64,000 bases of DNA from Stereocaulon alpinum (Eukaryota; Ascomycota; Lecanoromycetes; Lecanorales; Stereocaulaceae). The DNA lies in the NCBI GenBank assembly GCA_018257865.1, contig JAEUBA010000061.1, forward strand, positions 62,001-126,000, in the 5' to 3' direction. Positions 34,259 to 44,580 of the stretch are shown one piece after another. Under the pieces are notes generated by a model, which was not told the DNA's origin, ran no database searches, and saw only the letters and a list, made by a program, of their open reading frames with translations. Made by a program: the position numbers and the translations under genes. The stretch's first letter is position 1; each line of letters begins with the position of its first letter.

Positions 34259-35146
34259 TCAATCTTTCATTTTCATCTCAAACTCTGTCCATAGATCCCA
34301 CACCAGCCCTTCATCGGCATGGACTCGCACAGCAACTGTATAATTTGCCTATCCAATGGATCAATCAGCACTCACTCGATTCCTTGTTGTAGATCTCTTC
34401 TCTCCTGTTACAGAATCTAGCTCTCCTCTAACAGCAAGGAAGAATTACATACCTCAGGAACCCATCCGCCTAAAATCGCAGTCGTGGCTTCCACCGTCGC
34501 CCTGCCTTTCCTCGGCACATCCTGCTTCTGCCCATCTTGTACTACGTCAGCCCAGCCTTTGAAAGCGTCTTCGATGCGCATCCCGCCTGTGCGATTGTCA
34601 GAGTAGAAGTGAGTGGTGATGTTGACTGAAAGGTGCGCGTTGGTGATATTGCTGGCGAAGGTGCCACAGAGCTTGACACCGCAGTAGGATTCGCTGGGAG
34701 ATGGCGGATTAGTGACAATGGCTGAGGCATTGTGCTGGAGTAGAGGGTTCTTGGGCTGTAATGCTCCGTAGGGATGAGGTGTTGGCAGTGGTGCAAGTGA
34801 TGAGACTGATGGGTTGGTGAGGGGGCCAGCAAGGAGGATGGATGAAGAAGAGAATGGCAACGTACATCACACAGGGATTTGGATGCATGTCTAAAGTTTC
34901 GATGGCGAAAAGGGAGGTACTGAAGTCGCCATTGTAGCGGACTGGGGAGTCGCCAGGGACGGGGCCGTAGTCGTCATGAAGTTTAATTGTGTTCGTGGAA
35001 GGAAGAAGATGTGCGCTTTTGAGAGCGAGTTGTTGTTGTTGTAACGGAGGGACCAAGGCATTTTGAGAGTCTGGTGATGCTAGTAAGTGTGCTCGGGGAA
35101 TGTTGAAAAGGAGAGGCGCCAGAAGGTTGGGATATATCAGCTTCAT
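34259..35146 (-). CDS. ML-domain (NPC2/PG-PI transfer protein-like) secreted protein
   Basis: Three exons: 35146-34871, 34755-34453 and 34348-34259 (222 residues). Introns are 115 bp (GTGATG...TTACAG) and 104 bp (GTATGT...GGATAG). The first intron's ends are the least certain. A signal peptide (YPNLLAPLLFNIPRAHLLA) is followed by DDYGPVPGDSPVRYNGDF, FAIETLDMHPNPC, then YCGVKLCGTFASNITNAHLS and finally ANYTVAVRVHADEG with WTEFEM. The series PVPGDxP..., LxPNPxxxxxxxxxxxGT, and C-terminal YTVxVxAxxxDG is the ML (MD-2-related lipid-recognition) fold as in fungal phosphatidylglycerol/phosphatidylinositol transfer proteins. It would bind lipid in the secretory or vacuolar lumen. The ligand is unknown. 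Confidence 0.72.
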
Positions 35147-36296
35147 CTCGGGCTCGGTCGTGGGTTGTTCAACTTTAGCTCTATGTCATGTTGCTCGAGA
35201 CGATCTTTCGAGAAAGTGTTACAGTGTGTGCTGTCGACGGACTTGGCGCACTGGGAACAGTGCAGAGGGGCAAGGAAGCCTCCAGTCCGCATGTATAGCG
35301 TCCCGTGGTGGCAGCGGTCGTAGGCTTATGAGGCGTGGTGAGCGAAATTCGGCCTTTAATGTCCACCTCTACAACATGTTACGTATTAGCGCCGTTAGCC
35401 TGCCAGCCTTAGAGGTACGTACAGGATATGGACGCCTCGGGTGGAAAACCAAGCAAGGCTCTTGGCAGCTTCAAGCCAATTAATGTCATTCAGAATGTCG
35501 CTTCGTTAACGTACATTGAAGCGATTCAACAGCTCGATGAAATTAGCTACGGCAGTGCACTTGAACCATTCCCGTGAAACTCCAACATCGAAAGTTAAAG
35601 CTTAAAATCTGAAAAGCAAGGACTAATTTATATATCCACAACACCAAAAGCTTAGCTACCTTATTTACGACAAGGTCATAGAGACTATTAAGATTCTGTA
35701 CGCTAAGTTGCTGCTGAAACTCTCCCCCGCATGGACTCGCTCTTACAGCTTACACGGCGCTAAGTTCCTTAGTGTGCCAAGGTCACAGCTCCAACACTAG
35801 GTAGCTTCCAACAACACCCTTGAAGGGTTGCCCTAGGCAACTTCCGGTTAGGGGAGTACCGTAAATAGCGGGCTGAGCAGTGTAGAGATGCCTGTGTATC
35901 CCGTCTGATGTACTATAGTCTGCCTAGAGCACCCCCTTAAAAGCCTAATCTGTAGACCCCTAACCACCTATACCTACGGGGCACATTCCAGGGTTCTCGT
36001 CAGAAGCTAGGGCTAGGGCTATGGCTTCGTCACACCAAGAAATTTAACGCCGTTCTAGGACTGTTGGTGACAGCCTCCGTGGGGACGGACCTTTTCCAAG
36101 TACGAGTGCTAATCTTTTCCAGGTATGGGTGTTTTTCCTAAACATACGCTGACTGGATCGCGGCGACTGCCTTTTCTTGCGGCCCTGGTAAGCGGGCTAG
36201 GGTTCTCTTCGTAAAAGCGTCTACAAGGTTGGGGCGCTGGGATCTCTCATTAGCAACAGAAGCCTCCACAACTGTCCCCGACTTGTCTTTTCGATT
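35147..36296. other. 1.15 kb stretch without a supportable gene
   Basis: Upstream of the minus-strand ML gene and of the plus-strand genes at 36.3-38.2 kb. Frames at 35087-35483 show no family features. Nothing repeated elsewhere in the window was recognised. Confidence 0.3.
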
Positions 36297-36590
36297 ATGC
36301 CTTCATTTCTCCCCAATGTCCCTACACTAATCACAGCTAGCTACGGATTCATTAAGCTAGGGATTACCTTCGTCTTACTTTTGATCATCCTTCTTCTGGC
36401 CAACATTGACTGCGCCATTCCGAGGGATGATGATTTCGGTGCTATGGGTTTCAGATCAAAATTGTCAATCCAATTTCTTAGACGGGTTTCTGGCTGGCTG
36501 GGTGAAGCAGTTATGATGTTGGTTCTCGCTCGAAATGCCGTAAAGGAGACGGTCTATTTATTCAACAGATCTCCCACCTCTGATCAGTGA
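36297..36590 (+). CDS. Small hydrophobic protein, unrecognised
   Basis: 97-codon frame from ATG. It has one strongly hydrophobic helix (about residues 22-38, GITFVLLLIILLLANI) followed by a short basic and amphipathic tail. It ends 31 bp before the SGNH lipase start, so it could be a short independent gene, an upstream frame in the lipase leader, or chance. No splice links it to the lipase. No homologue is recalled. Low confidence. Confidence 0.3.
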   Translation: MPSFLPNVPTLITASYGFIKLGITFVLLLIILLLANIDCAIPRDDDFGAMGFRSKLSIQFLRRVSGWLGEAVMMLVLARNAVKETVYLFNRSPTSDQ

Positions 36591-36621
36591 AGAAAGGCAA
36601 GTGTCTTCTTCCTAGCTCACA

Positions 36622-38187
36622 ATGAATTTCTGTCTACGTACAAACGCAACATTCATTCTTCTCTGCCTTCTTGCTGCTCTATCCACAGTATCTTATGCAT
36701 TTCCTCATAATACTTTACCCTTGCCTAAGGGAGACCTGGTCGCTCGCGCTGCTCGTGCCGTAACAGAATGGACTGCAATGGGGGATTCATATGCATCAGG
36801 TGTTGGGGCCGGAGCTCAGGATCCGAATGACAACTACCTAGGATGCTTTAGATTCCCCTTTGCCTACCCTCCTCAAATGCAATCCGGAGATGGATCCCTT
36901 CAACCAAATCCTTTGAAGTTCAACAACGTTGCCTGCAGTGGTAACACGTTCCAACAGATCCTCGACAAAGAATTCCTTGACAACGAAGAAAATGATGGCC
37001 GTTACGGGACTCGGCCAAGGTGGGGCAATGCTCCAGAATTCGCCACCATTACAATGGGAGGTAATGATGTCGGCATCCTGAACCTCGTTCTAACATGTAT
37101 CTACTCGCTCAAACTATGGGGCCAAGACTGCGATACCGTATTAAGCAATGGCTTTAATACTCTCGAATCCTCCGATTTCACATCCAAGGCCAAAGAAGTC
37201 ATCCAAAAAGCCCTCGACAAAGGCCACGGCACCCGCATTGGGCCCAATTTCAAATTCTTCGTGACCGGCTACGTCCAATTCTTCAACCAAGTCCGCCCAC
37301 AATGCAACGACGTAACATTCAAACGCCCTTGGTCCCCCGTCACTCCCGAATACCTCACCATCGACCGCCGCACCAACATGAACAACCTGGCGCTAGCACT
37401 CAATGCCAAACTCAAAGAGATCGTCGCCACCTTCCCGACCGAACAGGTCATCTGGATAGACTACGACGCTGCCTTCGAGGGCCACCGCTTCTGCGACCGC
37501 GACGAGCCCAGCCCGAACGACCCAGACACCTGGATCTTCAACTGGGATGACCGCGACGACCCAGGCAACGAAGCCCTCCTCAACCTCCTCCCCGCTTATA
37601 CCACCCTCAACTCCTCCAGCCCTGCTCAACCTTTCTCCTCCGACTCCGCCTACATCGCCGCTCTCCTCGACGCTACAGCCAACAATCCAACCGACCAGGG
37701 TTACCTCAGCGACCACTTCCGCGTCTTCCACCCCAAGCCCGACGGCCACGCTGCCATCCGCGCCGCTGTTATCAAAGCTGTCACGGACGCTGGCGTCCCC
37801 GACCCAGGCCTTCCCACCTACGCACCCGGCTGGTGCGGCATGCACGTGATCCAATACCAGAAGAACGAGCCTGACGGCCCGAATAAGGACGGGTCCGAAT
37901 ACCTCTTCGACGTCACAATCAAGGATGCCAATGGCGTGGAGATCCCGTTGTATAATTGCAATGGGTGCGGCACCACGGCGAGGTTCGTGGCGCCCAATGG
38001 AGTACCCCAGACAATCGAGAGCGAGCTGCCGTTCAACATGCAGCTGACGGCTGGGCCTGTGGATGACAGCGCGGTTTTGTTTAATTACAACGGTCAGGCT
38101 TGGGGGAGTAACGATCAGGATCATCATAGTAATTTCGGGGCGTACGACAATGGGAAGAGGGAGGGGGACACGGGTTTTGCTTGTTGA
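36622..38187 (+). CDS. Secreted SGNH/GDSL-type lipase or esterase
   Basis: Intronless 521-residue frame with a signal peptide (ATFILLCLLAALSTVSYA). SGNH blocks are in order: block I MGDSYASGVGAG with nucleophile Ser56, NNVACSGNT, block III TMGGNDVG (GGND at 146-149), and the C-terminal catalytic Asp-x-x-His region with DHFRVFHPKPDGH (His about 376). This is the layout of fungal secreted GDSL hydrolases acting on extracellular esters. The last about 130 residues, after the catalytic His (YAPGWCGMHVIQYQKNE..., CNGCG), form an extra Cys-containing domain, likely a beta-sandwich appendage. Codon usage is GC-rich in the second half, typical of an expressed gene. Its nearest left neighbours are accessory or relic genes. 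Substrate unknown. Confidence 0.87.
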   Translation: MNFCLRTNATFILLCLLAALSTVSYAFPHNTLPLPKGDLVARAARAVTEWTAMGDSYASGVGAGAQDPNDNYLGCFRFPFAYPPQMQSGDGSLQPNPLKFNNVACSGNTFQQILDKEFLDNEENDGRYGTRPRWGNAPEFATITMGGNDVGILNLVLTCIYSLKLWGQDCDTVLSNGFNTLESSDFTSKAKEVIQKALDKGHGTRIGPNFKFFVTGYVQFFNQVRPQCNDVTFKRPWSPVTPEYLTIDRRTNMNNLALALNAKLKEIVATFPTEQVIWIDYDAAFEGHRFCDRDEPSPNDPDTWIFNWDDRDDPGNEALLNLLPAYTTLNSSSPAQPFSSDSAYIAALLDATANNPTDQGYLSDHFRVFHPKPDGHAAIRAAVIKAVTDAGVPDPGLPTYAPGWCGMHVIQYQKNEPDGPNKDGSEYLFDVTIKDANGVEIPLYNCNGCGTTARFVAPNGVPQTIESELPFNMQLTAGPVDDSAVLFNYNGQAWGSNDQDHHSNFGAYDNGKREGDTGFAC

Positions 38188-38679
38188 GCATAAAATTTAG
38201 GGCATTAGATTGATCGAGACTGGGGTCTGGATGTTGAGCGTGACATATTTCGCCTCTCATTTCCGGAGCTGTGATTTTGTGGACGTGTCGTTCAATCTTC
38301 TCCCCCCTTTTTAATTGCTCATGATACAGATGTGCTTATCTATGCTTTCGAAGGTCGGTTAGAAATAAGTGGGGATACGACTGGGTAGATGTGTCTATGT
38401 TAAGATGAGCTGCCGTTTGTTAATGGTTTCAAAGGCAAAGTAATTTTTCACTGTCTTTGGGCATCCTGCTGTCAATGACTATAGATTTCCGTTCCACATT
38501 TGTCAAACTTGGACGGCGCGGTTGAACTTTGTAGATCGATAACATGACATTTTAGGTCACAGTCCAGCACATAGAGCGTCCTTTGATACGGTCATTTGAT
38601 GGCTTGCGGAAAGATGAAATCCTCGTAAGGAACAGGCACTTTGATTTGCTCGGTCCTGATAGGCTAAACACACTTCCTG
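38188..38679. other. 3' region of the lipase gene
   Basis: About 0.5 kb. No gene or repeat recognised. Confidence 0.3.
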
Positions 38680-39681
38680 ATGTCTGGAAATGATGTAACT
38701 CGACCAAAGTGGACGTTCATGATGCATCTTTGGCCCGAATCTTGTGTCCAGGAGCGTATGGTTGTAGAGTTGGCGGATGGACGGTAGAGACGCCAAGAGG
38801 AGCGCATGCGGCGTGAACAGGCCCAAGAACAACGTCAGCAAGCTCAAGAGCAACGCGAACAGACTCGAGAGCGACGCGAAGAGCGTAATTGCTAGAGACA
38901 GGAACGTAAGTTGGCTTAAGAAGAACGGCAACAAGCTGAGGAGCGACACGAGTTGTCGAGAAACTAGCGTGAGGGTGGATATGATGATTACAGCTGTATT
39001 CACATTAATCCAAAATTTTGGTCTACTGTTTTCATCATACCTAATGAATTCTCAATCCATGCTTCTTATGTCAACGATCAACTAGGAATATTTCAGGGCA
39101 ATGCTGCTTGCTTTGGCTGGCAGGAAGAACACCTGCTCGACAATACCAAGGCTGCGGATACTTCTGGTATAAGGAAGATTGGAAGGGTAAATGTAGGAAG
39201 AGCGATGACTGATCGGTCATAGGTCGTGAAGACCATAGTGACTACGCTGATTGTGCTGTCGCCACCTGAAGACAATGCGAGCGAAATATGACGACAGAAA
39301 TAAAATATGAACGAGCGCGGATGGCGATTGTCTATGAGCCGCAACATTGTCAAGAAGAACTCAATAGACGCGAACTGTAATGCAATCGTGGCGGGCTCTG
39401 CGAGTAATTATTCATTCCGTGAGGGATCTCACAGCCAATGAATATCTATTCTAAGATGAGCCCTATGTACTATCGTTATATGTGAGTAGTTGGGTCCGCA
39501 AATCTTCGAAACCCCAAGTCTCATGTTCCAGCAAGTTGAAAGGGTATTTTCCGAGGGTATTGTTGAGCCTGTGTTAGGAGTGTACTCGACACTCAACTTG
39601 CCCCCTGGCAATCTGCATGTAGAGGAGAATAAGGATTGGTTTGCAGTTGAGATCGATTCGACGACGGAGATTGAGGCTTGA
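38680..39681 (+). pseudogene. Single-frame decayed gene of unknown family, ten internal stops
   Basis: One reading frame of 334 codons runs from ATG 38680 to TGA 39679-39681 without a frameshift but with ten internal stops: TAG 38785, TAG 38893, TAA 38917, TAG 38965, TAG 39220, TGA 39289, TAA 39301, TGA 39439, TGA 39457, TAG 39487. The sense sequence between stops is coherent: MSGNDVTRPKWTFMMHLWPE, a Gln/Arg/Glu coiled coil (RREQAQEQRQQAQEQREQ), FWSTVFIIPNEFSIHASYV, QGNAACFGWQEEHLLDN, and a C-terminal PQIFETPSLMFQQVERVFSE with VLGVYSTLNLPPGN. The TAG and TAA codons each sit one C-to-T step from Gln. The stretch 39440-39489 might be an intron. Family not recognised. Confidence 0.6.
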
Positions 39682-40788
39682 AAACATATCGCAAACACGC
39701 CATGTAGGAAACAGATATAAAGTTAACGCATTGAATCACTGCCAGTACCTTAAAAGGTCTACACACGCAAAAAAGCTTTTGTGTACCGTCGCCGTATGAT
39801 TCTTGAGATGCTCGACGCTCGAGAGAACTAGCCGCGCTGCATTGTAGTATGGATGCAGATATGATACCTTGTCTACGGGAGCAAAGCTCTCCGGTGCTTA
39901 TGGAGAATATCATGCTCTTATCGAATGCTCTTCACAGATGCAGCGCAAGACTAAACACCGCTAGGTCTAGAACAATGTGCCGGCAACGCCTTCTGATGTT
40001 AGCAGGTCTCCATTTGGGCCAAATGTCCTTTTGCGTACAAGTTGACGATTGTGAATTGCACGATGCTTGATCGTTACGTGGGATAAGCGCCGAGATGGCA
40101 ATGAATTAAAAGTGGGCGTGGATACTTCAACCACAGCCAAATGTCAGCTTGAGCATAGTCGCTCTCATGAGCACCTTCTTCAATCGGTAGCCACTGATAG
40201 TAGAAGACTGCAGTGCATGCACAAGAGGGAATGTACATGAGCATTTTTAGATATGAATATAGAGATACATAGTTACCAGACGAAAGCCAAGAAGTCGGCT
40301 AAATGGGCAGGGTCCAGGGATAAACAAGCTCCGGGGCTAGAGCCAGGAGAGGTAAGGTTACCGCCAGGGCCCCCTCGCAGTCACAGTTGAGGGAATCACA
40401 TTTTGAGCATGATAGGCTGAACATGATTCCAATGGTGCCCTCCTTCATGCAAGTGCTGATGGATACTACAGCCGCCCAACTCTTCTCTTACCAATTAGCT
40501 CCCACCTAGTGACTATGGGCCGCCCAAGTGCAGGCGGTTTCTTCCACTGTGTGTCGATTGTGCCTCCCCCCGGCCAATTCTGGCGCGGCTACAGCTTCAG
40601 TGTTGGTCGAAAGAACTCCACTGCCATCCTCTTCATCTATTCTTACATCTTCCAGCACTACTAGACTGTTCGCCTGACGAGTTTCAGAATCCATTCCTTC
40701 AGACAGGTCTGTAGGCGGTCTCACTCGATACAGGACACTTGAGCGCTGCTGCTGTTTACTCTTGTGCTCCTTCATCGCTATCGCTTTC
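39682..40788. other. 1.1 kb stretch without a supportable gene
   Basis: Ends in the promoter of the Bim1-like gene. Small frames on both strands (for example 40506-40901 minus) lack features. Nothing recognised. Confidence 0.3.
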
Positions 40789-41660
40789 ATGATGTTCGGC
40801 TTACCGCCCTCACTTTTCACGGCAACAACGTGCCTCTCCCTTTTCGCTGCCATCGCTTCCTCACATATAGTCATCACATACCCAGGATGGCGAGGCGACA
40901 ACCTTCATACGAATGGATCGATCAGTGGTGACAATGGGACATACGTTGCCGATGGCTCGCATGGACTCGGTGTTGGCGACAACAACACTTATCCATACGG
41001 CATGCAGTGGATATACCCATGTACGCTCTAATACCAACTCATTTCCCCAATCATCCTTGCTAACATACTTTCTCCCTAGGTGGCGGCATGCCAATGTCAA
41101 GCAACCGCACCAAATGGCCTGTCCAAGGCGGTGCCGTCGGATTTCAGCCAGGCTGGTTCCAAGGCCACTCTTTGGCGCTCATATACATCAACCTCGGCGA
41201 CGGAACAGTACCTCAGAATTACTCGCTACCTATGCAGACGGTCTTTGGCATAATGGGACCAAACAACCTTGCATACCCCAACGACAGTGTTTGCATGCCG
41301 CAGGTGCCCCTTCCAGCCAACTACACAGCAGTAATTGGCAACAACGCTACTATTCAGATCGTCGAGGCAGCACAGCATGGCGCGGCGCTCTATAGTGTGA
41401 GTCGGCCACCTTATCGGACGATTAGATATCAGGGAGATTGCTAATGATTGGTATCGCAGTGTGTGGACATCACCTTCGCAGACCCAAAAGACGTGCCAGA
41501 AGTCACACCCGACAATTGCGCCAACAGCTCAGACATCAGCTTCCAATACGTGTTCCAGACCAGCAGCCTGACCTCGGGCGCCTCCTCCTTCTCCTCAAGT
41601 AGAACCTGGCTTGCCTCGATACCCCTAGTCGCATCGGTAATGTTCGCAATAATGAAATGA
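40789..41660 (+). CDS. Bim1/X325-type copper-binding LPMO-like GPI protein
   Basis: Three exons: 40789-41020, 41080-41396 and 41460-41660, giving 249 residues. Introns are GTACGC...CCCTAG and GTGAGT...TCGCAG. The start is the first ATG of the frame (a second lies 3 bp on). The signal peptide ends in FAAIASS just before HIVITYPGWRGDN, so the mature chain begins with His, the copper-brace hallmark of LPMO-like folds. Then come PYGMQWIYPCGGMPMS, GFQPGWFQGHSLALIYIN (a second His) and C-terminal VFQTSSLTSGASS with a hydrophobic end (LASIPLVASVMFAIM), typical of a GPI anchor. These are the features of X325/Bim1 proteins, which bind Cu(II) at the cell surface and, in Cryptococcus, assist copper uptake, rather than cleaving polysaccharide. 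Confidence 0.9.
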
Positions 41661-42066
41661 GCGAGTGAGCGAGGCACGGGTAGATGCATACGGCTAGGCG
41701 CTCTCGGAAAGACGCATTCACGATTGAGTACCAACGGAGTATCTATCTCTTCGAACAGTGGAAGACGGTGATGTGATGGTTGAGGCTCAGCACTACCGGG
41801 CTCTCGGTCGATTCCTTCGTGGTAAAGGCTGCACGTCATCATTGCTGTACATGAATGTATTAGCGGCGCTTTTGGGTTGAGAGGCCTTGAGACGCCTGAC
41901 GGGCGGGGCGTTGGGCATACCACTATTGGGTTCACTGTCATTTATTCCAAATCTACTTAAAATTTCTATTCACAATGTCAAGAGACTATTCCGATATATA
42001 CATCTCCTGCCCTCAAGCTTTCATCCCAACCTCAGATTTGTACAAGCATCCCTAACCTAAACACCC
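41661..42066. other. Convergent intergenic region
   Basis: 0.4 kb between the 3' ends of the Bim1-like and dioxygenase genes. A minus frame at 41441-41941 overlaps the Bim1 exon and is a shadow. Nothing else seen. Confidence 0.3.
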
Positions 42067-43253
42067 TCACATCCGACTCCGAGCACTGACCCTGCCAGTG
42101 CCCTGATATCCCTCCCACTCCTCCCTAAACATCCCCACCCTCTTCCCCAACGCCCTCCGAATAATCCAATCCCGCGCACAAACCTCCTCCTCCACCTCCC
42201 CCTCCCCCAACCTAGGTATAACCCCACTCTCCAACCTCTTCAATAGCACCTCATCTTCCGGCCTCGAAAAATAAACAAGACTATACCTCGTCTCCCCCGC
42301 CTGCTCGCCCGGCGGAGCCACAACACGATGGATGTTACTCCTCAACAACCCACCCGTAAACTTCACCATCGCGTCCCCTAGATTCACAATCGCGTGTCCG
42401 GGGAGTGGCTTCACATATAACCACCCCCCTTCCTTTCCCCCCTCCCCAACCCCGGCAGGAAGCAAAACTTGCAAGCCCCCCAACCGATTAAACAGCACCG
42501 TCACGCTCCCAAAATCAGTATGCTCCCCCAGCGCCACCCTCGTATCATCTCTCGGCTGCGGAGGCGCTTTCACGAAACGCACTTGGTCGCCTGAGAGCTG
42601 TTGCAGACGGTGCAGGGAGGTGAGGGTGCCAGAGGGGAGGTGCAGGTGTGTGGTTAGGTGCGTTAGGAGGAGGGATGTGAGGAAGTGGGAGGTTGTTATG
42701 AAGGAGGTGAGGAGGGTTAGGGTGCGCGGGGTGGTGAGGAGGGTGGGGGCTGGGAGGGGTGGGGAGGCGGGGAGGGAGAGGATGGAGTTTTTGGAGACCT
42801 GGGTGGGGGAGGGGGGGTTAGTGGGGGTTTAGTGAGTGGGAGGGAAGGGGAGGGGGACGAACGTTGTAGAACTCATTCCTATCCGTCGTTCCCTCCTTGT
42901 CAATCACGGCCGTCCCGTACCCTTTATACCCGAAATACGAGCCCTGCCTACTGAAATCATATCTTTCCTTCTCCTCGAGGTCTAAATCGAAAAACTGTTC
43001 CCCTACATCGAACAGTCTGTCGGCGTCTTTGAGGATCGAGTCCCCTTCGGACGTGCCGCGTAGGTCAAGATAGAAGAATCCTAGCTCTTTGCAGGCTGTG
43101 AAGAATCTTTGGGATTCGGAGGCGTCGTTTTGGAGGAGGAGGGAGAGGGAGATGCGGAGGAGGGGGGCTGTGGGGATGGTGGTTGGGAAGGGGGGGGAGG
43201 GTGGTGGTGGTGGTTGTGGGAGAGGCGGAGGAGGGTGGGTCTGAGATCTGCAT
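42067..43253 (-). CDS. Isopenicillin N synthase-like Fe(II)/2-oxoglutarate dioxygenase
   Basis: Exon 2 (42798-42067) and exon 1 (down to 42863) are joined across a 64-bp intron (GTTCGT...ACCCAG). The protein has an N-terminal DIOX_N half (FFTACKELGFFYLDLRG, FFDLDLEEKERYDF, YFGYKGYG) and a catalytic half with HTDFGSVTVLF (His and Asp ligands), LPGHAIVNLGDAM, SNIHRVV (second His) and RYSLVYF (Arg for 2-oxoglutarate). The 5' end is unresolved: the frame of exon 1 has no ATG, while an ATG at 43253-43251 in good context (MQISDPPSSAS) is one base out of phase, the shift falling at a run of eight G at 43190-43197. Either an upstream exon is missing or the run length is wrong or mutated. Substrate unknown. 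Confidence 0.75.
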
Positions 43254-43929
43254 TATGGTGGAGGGATGGAGATGTTAGAGAGGAAGAGCTGCTGCTGCAA
43301 TGGATAGAGAGGAGAAACAAGGGTTGGGAGACGGTGCTTTGGGCTATTCATCTTAAACCCGGAGCTGTATACCGAGACCCCGCATACGGCTGTCGATCTT
43401 TGCTTTGGCCCTCTTAAAGGCAGTAAGTTTGCTTGCATGCCTTATAGTGCCATTTTGCGTATGTCGTGTTGGGAGGGGCTGGAAAGGAATGATCTGAGAT
43501 TGTGCTGGGCCGATGGAAAGCTTGCCTGGCATATTAATGCAGACCAGCCCGAACTACCAACAAACAATGCTGAACGTAAGTCAACTAGTCAGGCCTCAAT
43601 TGGAAATGTTTTTTTAGTAAAGATCTTCCATTTCCTACCTAATACACCTATGTAATGCTCCTGCTGATTTCCAATCTGTACCTCAAAAGTAATTGACAAT
43701 TAGTGAAGTGAAGACGACTGCCAACGCTCGGTATCATGCCCATATCGTGTACTCGCGCAAGATCATGCATCGTTATCGAAAGCTTGCTTTGGGTCTTTTC
43801 GGGAGCGAACCTCAAGTACGATCGCTTGCACAAACATGTCAGAGCACATTTCCATAATCCTCAGTATGACTGTTTAAAATCAGTAGTAGCCGCTTTCTTG
43901 TCCAACCTCTGACGTACCAGGTCCAACTT
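43254..43929. other. Intergenic between two minus-strand genes
   Basis: 0.7 kb. A 72-codon plus frame (43437-43655) has no support. Expected to contain the dioxygenase promoter and the hex1 3' UTR. Confidence 0.3.
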
Positions 43930-44580
43930 TTACAACCTCGAGCCATGAATGACCTTGTAGTCCACTGCAAGCTCGCGACCGCCATCGTTAATGACCAACA
44001 CACGAACGCTACCTCGGCCGTTGGCGAAGGACTCATTCAGTCTTGACCACAAGCCACCCTGGTCGATGACAGGAAGGCCTTGCTTAACGTCACCAGTCTC
44101 GGTCATTGCAACAACACGACCGTCCTCACGCATGTCAAGAACACGGTATTGCTTGAAGACGGGGCCTAGCATGTTCTGGACAATGACAGATGGCGAAGGG
44201 TTGGAAACGAAGCTGGACTCTTCATGAAGTTGCTTGGTGAAGAGGTCCACTCCGAGATAGCGATGCTGGCCAGTCTGAGCAGAGGTGGTGATACGAATGA
44301 CCTGGCAAGGACGACCCTGAAGAATCAAGAGGTCACCAATGCGGATATGGTGGCAGGGAATCGTGATTGTATTGTGCGAATGACCTCGACGCTCGACATA
44401 GCGGACAGTCTCATGAACACCGTCGCGGACGCGGGAGGGACCACGCTCGCGTTCTTCTTTCTCGATGACTATTTCCTCGCGCTCATGCTGTGGTGTGAAA
44501 GGATGGAAGACGCGTTCAGCGGCTCGCTCGAGGCCGTGACGGAATGAGTGGTAATGACCCTCGTCGTCGTAGTATCCCAT
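43930..44580 (-). CDS. hex1: Woronin body major protein HEX1
   Basis: 216 residues from the first ATG (MGYYDDEGHYHSF, the same opening as Neurospora HEX1). The core is near-identical to the family: TITIPCHHIRIGDLLILQGR, HRYLGVDLFTKQLHEESSF, MLGPVFKQYRVLDM, GDVKQGLPVIDQ, and the C-terminal SRL peroxisomal targeting signal. HEX1 has an eIF5A-like fold, is imported into peroxisomes and self-assembles into the crystalline core of Woronin bodies, which plug septal pores after wounding. This gene alone places the organism in Pezizomycotina. The frame remains open upstream through spliced exons (44581-44794, 44856-45217 and probably 45375 upward), but these contain no ATG; see the extension entry. 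Confidence 0.95.
   Translation of the reverse strand: MGYYDDEGHYHSFRHGLERAAERVFHPFTPQHEREEIVIEKEERERGPSRVRDGVHETVRYVERRGHSHNTITIPCHHIRIGDLLILQGRPCQVIRITTSAQTGQHRYLGVDLFTKQLHEESSFVSNPSPSVIVQNMLGPVFKQYRVLDMREDGRVVAMTETGDVKQGLPVIDQGGLWSRLNESFANGRGSVRVLVINDGGRELAVDYKVIHGSRL

Noticed and set aside
37393..38127. 244-codon minus-strand frame under the SGNH lipase
   Set aside because: It arises from the GC-rich third positions of the lipase codons. The lipase frame has the catalytic motifs.
38557..39003. 148-codon minus-strand frame rich in Leu and Ser
   Set aside because: It is the antisense of the coiled-coil part of the decayed plus-strand gene; its Leu/Ser runs mirror Gln/Arg/Glu codons.
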